In this document: in pieces, positions 1-5,578 of the stretch
Numbering within the stretch: the first letter of the stretch is position 1
Layout of the letters: every line of letters begins with the position of its first letter
Source of the DNA: UBA9676 sp036522155
Lineage (GTDB): Bacteria > Actinomycetota > Actinomycetes > Streptosporangiales > Streptosporangiaceae
Length of the DNA: 5,578 bases
Direction: 5' to 3'
Assembly: GCA_036522155.1 (NCBI GenBank)
Contig: DATDGI010000059.1
Location: forward strand, 1 to 5,578
The notes under the pieces: generated by a model
What the model saw: the letters and a program-made list of their open reading frames with translations, nothing else
Told to the model about the DNA's origin: nothing
The model's database searches: none
Made by a program: the position numbers and the translations under genes

Positions 1-2173
1 CGGCCAGCAACCCGCGGGCCACGTACTCGCCGAACCGGTCCATCGACCAGAACGGCTCCAGCCAGGCCCGGCGCTCCCCGACCACCGGGTTTCCCTGGCC
101 GACCTCGACAAACAGCGCCATCGCCGACAGCCGCGCCTCGCCCACGGTGGTGGCCCGCACCCCGAACGAGTCGGCCAGCTCGGCCGCGTGGTCCCAGCTG
201 CCGTCGGCGTAGTGCGCCAGGTAGTGCAGGTACTCCAGGTCCAGGCCGTAGGGCGCCAGCCCCAGGCCGTTCTCCGTGGCCCGGGCCACGCCCTCGTGCG
301 CGGTCTCGACCGCGCCGGCCAGATCCCCGCGCTCCAGCCGGGACCGGGCGAGCTGGAACGCGGCCCGCAGCTCGACCCCGAGCACCTGTGCGTCCCTGGC
401 CTGCCGGTGGGCCGCGGTGTACAGGCCGATGGCCTCCTCCACCCGGCCCGAGCCCTCCTTGAGCTGGGCCAGGGTGACCAGCGCGTCGGCCTCCACCCAC
501 GGCGCGTCCGCGGCCCGGGCGGCCGCCTGCGCCCGCATCGCGACCCGCGCCGCCGCCCGCCCGTCCCTGGCGTACATCAGCGTCTGCGCGTAGGTCGCCA
601 GCGCCCGGGCGCGCTTCCAGCTCACCGCGTCGGCCGGCAGCGCGTCCACCGCCGCCCGCGCCGCCTCCACCGCGTCGGCGAAGGACTCGGTCTCCAGCAG
701 GTAGTACGCCAGGCGCTCGCAGGTGCGGCTGATCAGCTCCGGGTCGCCGGACCCCACCAGATACTCCCGCAGCCGGCGGAGCTTGTGCACCGCGCGGGCC
801 ACGTCGCCGCTGGTGGCGGTGGTGGTGGCCGAGCAGAAGCCCAGCGTGAAGCGGCCCATCCCGGCCAGCTTCTCCGGTTCGCTGACCCGCTGCCACAGTC
901 CCAGCGCCTCTTCGTAGTGGCGGCTCGCCTCGGCCGGAGCGGCCAGCCGCTCCGCCTCCTGCGCGGCCCGGATCGAGGCCGCGAACGCGCCGGCGATGTC
1001 GTGACTGGCCAGGCAGTGCTGGGCCAGTTCGGCGGCGGTGCCCGGGACCGTGTCCAGCCGGGCCGGGTCGGCCAGCAGCTCGGCGAACCGCGCGTGCAGC
1101 CGGGTCCGCTCCGTCGGCAGCAGGTCGCCGTAGATGGCCTCCCTGATCAGGGCGTGCCGGAACGCATAGCCGTTGCCGCCCTCGGGGACCAGCAGCTGGT
1201 GCGCCACCGATTCCCTGATCGCCGCCTCGAAGTCGGCCGGGGCCAGCTCGGCGGCGTCGCGGACCATGTCGTCCTCGACCCGCCGCCCGGCCACCGCGGC
1301 CGCCCGCAGCACCTGCTGGGCCGGCGGCGACACCTGCTCGAACCGGGCGAGCAGCAGCGCGGCCAGGCCGGTGGGCAGCACGCTCCCGGCCCGGGCGTCA
1401 CCGGCCGCCAGCAGTTCCTCGCCGTAGTACGGGTTGCCCTCGGCCCGGGTGACGATCCGGTGCAAGGTGACCGCGTTCAGCGGGGCCGTCGCCAGCGCGC
1501 TCAGGTGGTCGGCCATGTCCGCGTAGCCGAGCGGGGCGAGCTCGATCGCGGTCACGGCGGGCAGCCGCAGCAGCTCGGCCACCACCGGCCGCAACGGGTG
1601 ACGGCGGTGCAGGTCGTCGGTGCGGTAGGTGGCCACCACCGCCACCTTCTCCCGGTGCAGCACCCGGCTCAGGAAGGTCAGCAGATCCCGGGTGGACCGG
1701 TCGGCCCAGTGCAGGTCCTCCAGCACCAGCAGGACCGGCCGCCGGGCGGCCAGCTCGGCCAGCATGCCGAGGACGGCGCCGAACAGCTGCTGCTGGGCGA
1801 GCCCGGGCAGGTCGGCGGGCGGCGGGCTGGCCTCGCGGTCGGGCAGCAGCCGCCCGAGCACGGGCCGGGCGGCAATGGCCTCCAGCAGGGCCTGCTCGGG
1901 GTCCGGGCCGCCGGTCGCGTCCCTGAGCGCGTCCGCGAGCGGGAGGTAAGGGATGCTCTCACCGAGTTCGGCGCACCGCCCGGAAAGGACGGTGAAGTGG
2001 CGGTCAGCGGCCCTGGCGGCCAGTTCAGAGACCAGCCGCGTCTTGCCGACGCCGGCGTCTCCGCTGATCAGCGCGTGCGTGGGGTGCCCATCGGCGGCGT
2101 CGTCGAGCAGGTCGAGCAGGCGGCGCAATTCGCCGTCCCGCCCTACCAGCCGGTCACCCGATATCCGCAGCAC
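1..2173 (-). CDS. LuxR/LAL-type AAA-ATPase regulator with TPR-like region (C-terminus off window)
   Basis: The minus-strand frame is open from a GTG at 2173 to the left edge, giving 724 residues with no stop. An AAA_16-type opening (LVGRDGELRRLL, residues 9-20) is followed by a Walker A, GDAGVGKTR (38-46, K44/T45). The Walker B is VLLVLEDLHWAD (147-158, acidic pair E152/D153), and the family signature AEGNPYYGEELL spans 244-255. A winged-helix-like stretch follows at about 265-350, then an Ala/Leu/Arg-rich helical region from about 370 to the edge that resembles TPR repeats. In LAL (MalT-like) regulators this layout senses a ligand through ATP-dependent oligomerisation and ends in a LuxR helix-turn-helix. 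That domain is not visible here, so the DNA-binding role is inferred. GTG 2173 is preferred over the in-frame GTG at 2254 for two reasons: it sits 6 bases after a good -10 element, and the 27 codons between them use many A/T-ending codons atypical of this genome. The ligand and targets cannot be told. It is transcribed divergently from the PRC-barrel gene. Confidence 0.88.
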   Translation of the reverse strand, partial: MLRISGDRLVGRDGELRRLLDLLDDAADGHPTHALISGDAGVGKTRLVSELAARAADRHFTVLSGRCAELGESIPYLPLADALRDATGGPDPEQALLEAIAARPVLGRLLPDREASPPPADLPGLAQQQLFGAVLGMLAELAARRPVLLVLEDLHWADRSTRDLLTFLSRVLHREKVAVVATYRTDDLHRRHPLRPVVAELLRLPAVTAIELAPLGYADMADHLSALATAPLNAVTLHRIVTRAEGNPYYGEELLAAGDARAGSVLPTGLAALLLARFEQVSPPAQQVLRAAAVAGRRVEDDMVRDAAELAPADFEAAIRESVAHQLLVPEGGNGYAFRHALIREAIYGDLLPTERTRLHARFAELLADPARLDTVPGTAAELAQHCLASHDIAGAFAASIRAAQEAERLAAPAEASRHYEEALGLWQRVSEPEKLAGMGRFTLGFCSATTTATSGDVARAVHKLRRLREYLVGSGDPELISRTCERLAYYLLETESFADAVEAARAAVDALPADAVSWKRARALATYAQTLMYARDGRAAARVAMRAQAAARAADAPWVEADALVTLAQLKEGSGRVEEAIGLYTAAHRQARDAQVLGVELRAAFQLARSRLERGDLAGAVETAHEGVARATENGLGLAPYGLDLEYLHYLAHYADGSWDHAAELADSFGVRATTVGEARLSAMALFVEVGQGNPVVGERRAWLEPFWSMDRFGEYVARGLLA

Positions 2174-2179
2174 ATAGCC

Positions 2180-2185
2180 ATTATC
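2180..2185 (-). promoter_or_regulatory. Probable leaderless -10 element of the LAL regulator
   Basis: On the minus strand GATAAT (5 of 6 matches to TATAAT) lies exactly 6 bases before the GTG at 2173. In actinobacteria a TANNNT-like -10 with 6-7 bases to an RTG codon is typical of leaderless transcripts starting at the first base of the start codon. No convincing Shine-Dalgarno sequence precedes this GTG, which fits. At a 17-base spacing the -35 position reads TCACTT, a poor match, so the -10 carries most of the evidence. This is an inference from spacing and sequence only. Confidence 0.5.
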
Positions 2186-2239
2186 ACCGCCAGCCCGGGC
2201 AAAAGTGATTGGACCGCAACTGCCGCTGACCGCGTTTGA

Positions 2240-2255
2240 TGTGGATCTGGCCACA
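2240..2255. promoter_or_regulatory. CRP-family operator candidate in the divergent promoter region
   Basis: TGTGGATCTGGCCACA is a perfect 5-base inverted repeat (TGTGG-N6-CCACA) with the size and spacing of a CRP/FNR-family site (TGTGA-N6-TCACA). It also fits, as I recall it, the GTG-N6-GNCAC consensus for Streptomyces Crp. Its centre is about 75 bases upstream of the proposed regulator start site and about 63 bases upstream of the ATG at 2311, so it could serve either gene. A single short palindrome can arise by chance in GC-rich DNA, so this is tentative. Confidence 0.35.
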
Positions 2256-2292
2256 GGCGGGTAAGAAGCCAGGTGGCAGGGAGCGGGCTGGC

Positions 2293-2300
2293 GGAGGGAG
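2293..2300 (+). promoter_or_regulatory. Shine-Dalgarno region deciding the PRC-barrel gene start
   Basis: GGAGGGAG lies 10-13 bases before the ATG at 2311, slightly longer than the usual spacing. It supports that ATG over the in-frame TTG at 2236 and ATG at 2239. Those would add about 25 Gly/Arg/Lys-rich residues that do not look like part of the domain and would overlap the CRP-like site. Confidence 0.5.
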
Positions 2301-2310
2301 ATGGGGCCGC

Positions 2311-2664
2311 ATGAACAGCGAACCGGCGGTGTCCTATCAAGCCGCCGTGCCCGGCTCCCCCGTGCTCACCAGGGACGGCACCGAGATCGGCACCCTGGAG
2401 CACGTGCTGGAAGTGCCCGGTGAGGACATGTTCGACGGCCTGGTGGTGGCGACTGACTGGGGGCTGCGTTTCATCGACGCCGGCGAGGTGGAGCTGATCA
2501 CCATCCGGCATGTCCGCTGCCGCCTGGACGACGAGCAGGCCGCCGCGCTGCCCCCGCCGGATGGCACCGCGGTGTACCGGGTGAGCGCGCTGGACGAGAT
2601 CGGCGACTCGCTGCACGAGCGGCTGGGCCAGATGTTCCACCGCCCGCACTGGACCGGCCAGTAA
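2311..2664 (+). CDS. Small PRC-barrel-like protein
   Basis: This encodes 117 residues with no signal peptide or membrane segment, so it is probably cytoplasmic. Residues about 12-70 have the short beta-strand pattern of a PRC-barrel fold. A strand-turn-strand lies at GSPVLTRDGTEIGTLEHVL (15-33), followed by a variable loop, DGLVVATDWGLRFIDAGEV (42-60), and a last strand ending near R71. The pattern 'property, DG..IG...., dGLvV.t..g..fi.a..v' is typical of PRC-barrel domains, small adaptor-like barrels found alone or attached to RNA-processing, photosynthetic and stress proteins. A Pro-rich hinge (81-83) leads to a helical tail (92-110) ending in HRPHWTGQ. No catalytic residues are apparent. 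The stop is 27 bases before the valS ATG on the same strand, so read-through into valS is likely. A function cannot be assigned; the fold call is from the pattern alone. Confidence 0.75.
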   Translation: MNSEPAVSYQAAVPGSPVLTRDGTEIGTLEHVLEVPGEDMFDGLVVATDWGLRFIDAGEVELITIRHVRCRLDDEQAAALPPPDGTAVYRVSALDEIGDSLHERLGQMFHRPHWTGQ

Positions 2665-2678
2665 GCCGCCCGGTGCGC

Positions 2679-2684
2679 TACGCT
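2679..2684 (+). promoter_or_regulatory. Possible leaderless -10 element of valS
   Basis: TACGCT (TANNNT) is followed by 7 bases and then the valS ATG at 2692, the spacing expected when transcription begins at or next to the A of the start codon. There is no Shine-Dalgarno sequence in the 27-base gap after the PRC-barrel stop, which agrees with leaderless initiation. No good -35 hexamer is seen at 16-18 bases upstream. If real, valS would be expressed both from here and by read-through from the upstream gene. Confidence 0.4.
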
Positions 2685-2691
2685 GGCAGTC

Positions 2692-5320
2692 ATGAGCGCC
2701 GATTCCGGTTCCAGCCGCGCGCAGGACGCGCGCCAGGCCAGCCTCGTGCCCGGCAAGCCCACGCTTGACGGCCTCGAGGAGAAGTGGTCGCGCCGCTGGG
2801 AGGAATCGGGCGTAGTACAAGTTTGACCGGGCCAGGCCGCGTGGCGACGTCTTCGCCATCGACACCCCGCCGCTGACGGTCAGCGGCAAGCTGCACATCG
2901 GGCACGTCTGCTCGTTCACCCACACCGACACGGTCGCGCGCTATCAGCGCATGCGCGGCAAAGAGGTCTTCTACCCGATCGGGTGGGACGACAACGGGCT
3001 GCCCACCGAGCGGCGGGTGCAGAACTACTTCCACGTCCGGTGCGACCCCTCCCTCCCCTACGACCCCTCCTTCGTGCCCCCGGCCAGCCCCGGCGCGGAG
3101 CAGGTGCCGGTGTCCCGGCGCAACTTCGTGGCCCTGTGCCAGCGGCTGACCCACCTGGACGAGCAGGCGTTCGAGGAGATCTGGCGCCGGATCGGGCTGT
3201 CGGTGGACTGGTCCACCAGCTACCGGACCATCGACGAGACCGCCCGGGCCATCTCCCAGCGCGCGTTCCTGCGCAACCTGGCGCGCGGTGAGGCCTACCC
3301 GGCCGAGGCGCCCACCCTGTGGGACGTGACCTTCCGCACCGCCGTTGCGCAGGCCGAAGTCGAGGACCGGGAGATCGACGGCGCGTATTTCCGCATCGCG
3401 TTCCGCACCGGCGACGGCGCGGCGGTGCCGGTGGCGACCACCCGGCCGGAACTGCTGCCCGCCTGCGTGGCCCTGGTCGCCCGGCCCGGGGACGGCCGGT
3501 ACGCGGGCCTGATCGGGACCACCGTGCGCTCGCCCCTGTTCGGGGTGGAGGTGCCGGTGCTCGCGCATCACCTGGCCGACCCGGGCAAGGGCACCGGCAT
3601 CGCCATGGTGTGCACGTTCGGCGATACCAACGACGTCACCTGGTGGCGGGAGCTGGCCCTGCCGGCCCGGCCGGTGCTGGGCCGGGACGGCCGCCTGCTG
3701 CCCAGCCCGCCCGCGGCGATCACCAGCCGGGCGGGCCGGGCCGCCTACCGGCAGCTGGCCGGGCAGGCCACCGGGCACGCCCGGCGGCGGATCGCCAGCC
3801 TGCTGCGGGCCAGCGGCGACCTGCTGGCCGGCCCGGACCCGGTCCGGCATGCGGTCAACTTCTACGAGAAGGGCAGCGAGCCGCTGCAGATCGTCACCTC
3901 CCGGCAGTGGTACCTGCGCAACGGCGGCCGCGACCCGGGCCTGCGCGATGACCTGCTCGCCCGGGGCGCCGAGATCAGCTGGCATCCGCCGCACATGCGG
4001 GTCAGGTTCGAGAACTGGGTGAACGGCCTGGCCGGCGACTGGCTGGTGAGCCGCCAGCGGTTCTTCGGGGTGCCGATCCCGCTGTGGTACCCGCTGGACG
4101 CCGAGGGCCGGCTGGACTACGGCCACCCGATCATCCCGGACGGCGCCAGCCTGCCGGTGGACCCGGTGGCCGACCCGCCGCCCGGGTTCGATGCCGGCCA
4201 GCGTGGCCAGCCGGGCGGTTTCGCTGGCGACCCGGACGTCATGGACACCTGGGCCACGTCCTCGCTGACCCCGCTGATCGCGGCCCGCTGGTCGGTCGAC
4301 CCCGACCTGCCCGGCCAGGTGCTGCCGATGGATCTGCGGCCGCAGGCGCACGAGATCATCCGCACCTGGCTCTTCTACACGCTGCTGCGCTCGCACCTGG
4401 AGGCCGGCACGCTGCCGTGGCGGCACGCGGCCATCTCCGGCTGGGTCCTCGACCCGGACCGCAAGAAGATGTCCAAGTCCGCCGGGAACGTCGTCACCCC
4501 GATGGACTGGCTGCGCCGGCACGGCAGCGACGCGGTGCGCTACTGGGCGGCCAGCGGCCGGCTGGGCGTCGACGTCACGTTCGATCCGGCCATGCTGAAG
4601 GTCGGCCGCCGGCTGGCGATCAAGATACTTAACGCCTGCCGGTTCGTGCTCACCCTCGCCCCGCCCGGTGACCTGCCCACCGGCCCGGACCCGGGGCCGG
4701 CGGCCAGCGAGCCACTGGATGCCGCGATGCTCGACCGGCTGGCCGGGGTGGTCGCCCGGTGCACCGGCGCGTTCGAGGCCTACGAGCACGCGTCCGCGCT
4801 GGCGGCGGCGGAGGAATTCTTCTGGTTCTTCTGCGACGACTACCTGGAACTGGTCAAGGACCGGGCCTACGGCGAGCGGGGCGACGGCCCGGCCCGCTCG
4901 GCCCGGGTGGCGCTGCGGCTGGCGCTGTCGGTGGTGCTGCGGCTGTTCGCCCCGTTCCTGCCGTTCGTCACCGAAGAGGCCTGGTCATGGTGGCAGGAAG
5001 GGTCGGTGCACCGGGCCGCCTGGCCGGAGCCGGCCGAGCTGCTGGCCTCCGGCGCCGGTCCGGAGACGGCCGCACCGGGGCAGGCCGGCGCCGGGACGCT
5101 GGCCGTGGCGTCGGCCGCGATCGCCGCCATCCGGGGAGCCAAGTCCGGCGCCCGGGTGTCCATGCGGGCGCCCGTCAGGACGCTGGTGGTGGCGGGACGG
5201 CAGGAGCACCTGGACGCGCTGCGGGCGGTGCTGCCCGACCTGCGGGCCGCGGGCCGGATCGAGCAGACCGAACTGCGGGTCTGCGACCAGCCCGAGCCGG
5301 CCTACCAGGTCACGCTCTGA
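2692..5320 (+). CDS. valS: Valyl-tRNA synthetase, archaeal-like type, frameshifted near codon 41
   Basis: This class Ia synthetase charges tRNA-Val with valine in the cytoplasm. Reading from ATG 2692 and skipping one base near 2812-2815 gives 875 residues, a normal length for the type. Seen in order: the N-terminal helix LDGLEEKWSRRWEESG (25-40); HIGH (68-71) in GKLHIGH; GWDDNGLPTERR (97-108); an editing (CP1) domain with TTRPELLPACVALVA (249-263) and the Asp-containing GTGIAMVCTFGDTND (300-314); DVMDTWATSSL (515-525); KMSKS (592-596); and a helical anticodon-binding domain at about 680-765. The usual bacterial GxDHAGIAT-type sequence is replaced by GWDDNGLPTERRVQN, and no long C-terminal coiled-coil arm is evident. 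This matches the archaeal-like ValS found in some actinobacteria. As sequenced, the ATG frame ends at TGA 2824-2826 after 44 codons. The rest is intact from 2816 on, but its first ATG (2951, residue 87) lies beyond HIGH, so a re-initiated product would be inactive. Identity is secure; whether the gene is functional is not. Confidence 0.9.
2812..2826 (+). other. Frameshift site in valS (one extra base)
   Basis: The ATG frame reads GGC GTA GTA CAA GTT TGA and stops at 2824-2826. The productive frame is closed by TAG at 2813-2815 and opens with TAC AAG TTT GAC from 2816, encoding Tyr-Lys-Phe-Asp. Removing A2814 gives GTG TAC AAG TTT GAC, the Val-Tyr-Lys-Phe-Asp expected here in this synthetase type, with a typical GTG valine codon. 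A single inserted A is therefore the simplest explanation. The shift must lie between 2812 and 2824. Confidence 0.85.
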
Positions 5321-5340
5321 CCCGGCTTATTCCTCCGGGT
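5320..5340. terminator. Small hairpin spanning both convergent stop codons
   Basis: ACCCGG (5320-5325) pairs with CCGGGT (5335-5340) around a 9-base loop that contains the TTA (minus-strand TAA stop). The stem begins at the last base of the valS TGA. It is a 6-bp, GC-rich stem with no T-tract on either side, so it is not a standard intrinsic terminator. Its position between convergent genes suggests a possible bidirectional 3'-end structure, but short GC stems are common in this DNA. Confidence 0.25.
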
Positions 5341-5578
5341 CGGCGGTGAGCAGGCTGATCCACTCGTCAGCGGCGTCGGCCGGCTCGGATGCGGCCGGCC
5401 GGGCCTTGGCCTTGGCCCTGCCGCGCCCGCCGCCCTTGCCACCCGGCCTGCCCCCGGCCTTGCCCTGGGCCGCGCCGGCCCCGGCCGGCTGCTGGCTGGC
5501 CGGCTCAGGATCGCCGCCACTGGCCGCGGGCCAGACGGGGTCGGTCTTGTCGTCGGCCAGCGGTTCCGGCGCCGCGGT
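5327..5578 (-). CDS. Unrecognised protein with Gly/Lys/Arg-rich linker and acidic C-terminus (5' end off window)
   Basis: The minus-strand frame is open from the right edge to TAA at 5329-5327, giving the last 83 residues of a longer protein. Numbering from the edge, residues 1-37 are Ala/Pro/Gly-rich with scattered acidic residues. Residues 38-60 are strongly basic and Gly-rich, with GRPGGKGGGRGR followed by an AKAKAR run, and residues 64-83 form an acidic tail with DEWISLLTADPEE. Such a tail is probably disordered. The basic stretch could contact nucleic acid, and the final acidic peptide with an aromatic-aliphatic core (WISLL) could be a docking motif, but both are inference. The frame is supported by codons ending almost entirely in G or C up to a natural stop, and by the tidy convergent fit 6 bases from the valS stop. 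No domain is visible that would name the protein. Confidence 0.65.
   Translation of the reverse strand, partial: TAAPEPLADDKTDPVWPAASGGDPEPASQQPAGAGAAQGKAGGRPGGKGGGRGRAKAKARPAASEPADAADEWISLLTADPEE

Noticed and set aside
188..2239. 683-codon plus-strand open frame opposite the LAL regulator
   Set aside because: Its translation is rich in Gly/Arg/Gln/Pro/Val with no domain, as expected from the antisense of a high-GC gene. The minus strand shows Walker A, Walker B and the EGNP-type motif.
2174..2254. N-terminal extension of the regulator from GTG 2254
   Set aside because: The frame is open, but its codons (TCA, AGT, ACT, TTT, AAT) are atypical of this genome, it overlaps the CRP-like site, and the -10 element points to GTG 2173.
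2236..2267. Plus-strand promoter for the PRC-barrel gene (TTGATG at 2236 with TAAGAA at 2262)
   Set aside because: The spacer is 20 bases, too long for a normal sigma-70-type promoter, and the -10 match is poor. The real promoter cannot be placed.
2665..2691. T-box or other aminoacyl-tRNA-sensing leader before valS
   Set aside because: The gap is only 27 bases, too short for a T-box, and shows no specifier or antiterminator structure.
2143..2931. 262-codon minus-strand open frame across the PRC-barrel gene and the valS start
   Set aside because: It spans two plus-strand genes and the intergenic region, lacks motifs, and ends just inside the regulator in another frame.
2690..4789. 699-codon minus-strand open frame opposite valS
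   Set aside because: It is a compositional shadow with biased Gly/Arg/His/Gln/Val content and no motifs; the plus strand is clearly valyl-tRNA synthetase.
2951..5320. Separate 789-residue synthetase starting at ATG 2951
   Set aside because: This start would remove HIGH and the N-terminal helix. The missing part is present in clean coding sequence upstream, in two frames joined by a one-base shift.

Overview
The window is very GC-rich, and its codons end overwhelmingly in G or C. That composition, a LuxR/LAL-type AAA regulator, an archaeal-like valyl-tRNA synthetase and probable leaderless promoters all suggest a high-GC actinobacterium. The order cannot be fixed from this sequence; Streptosporangiales or a related group is only a guess.

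Layout from left to right. (1) Positions 1-2173, minus strand, hold the first 724 residues of a large AAA/TPR ATP-binding regulator. Its C-terminus, where a LuxR-type DNA-binding domain would be expected, lies beyond the left edge. (2) Positions 2174-2310 are a 137-base divergent intergenic region. It contains a good -10 element placed for leaderless expression of the regulator, a CRP-like inverted repeat, and the ribosome-binding region of the next gene. (3) Positions 2311-2664, plus strand, encode a 117-residue PRC-barrel-like protein. (4) Positions 2692-5320, plus strand, encode an archaeal-like valyl-tRNA synthetase (875 residues once corrected). It starts 27 bases after the PRC-barrel gene and carries one extra base near 2812-2815, which stops the frame at codon 45. 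(5) Positions 5327-5578, minus strand, hold the last 83 residues of an unrecognised low-complexity protein. It converges on the synthetase with only 6 bases between the stop codons.

The main anomaly is the synthetase frameshift. Everything after it is an intact reading frame of more than 830 codons with all catalytic and editing motifs. The first ATG after the break (2951) lies beyond the HIGH motif, so internal re-initiation there could not give an active enzyme. The likeliest readings are a one-base sequencing or assembly error, or a very recent mutation in a genome that has a second valyl-tRNA synthetase. A programmed frameshift is less likely, for reasons given in the findings.

The PRC-barrel gene and valS may share a transcript, although valS also seems to have its own leaderless promoter. 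Nothing ties the regulator functionally to valS; they share only a divergent control region. I found no CRISPR array, mobile element, tRNA, rRNA or clear phage gene, and nothing that looks like a new defence or biosynthetic system.
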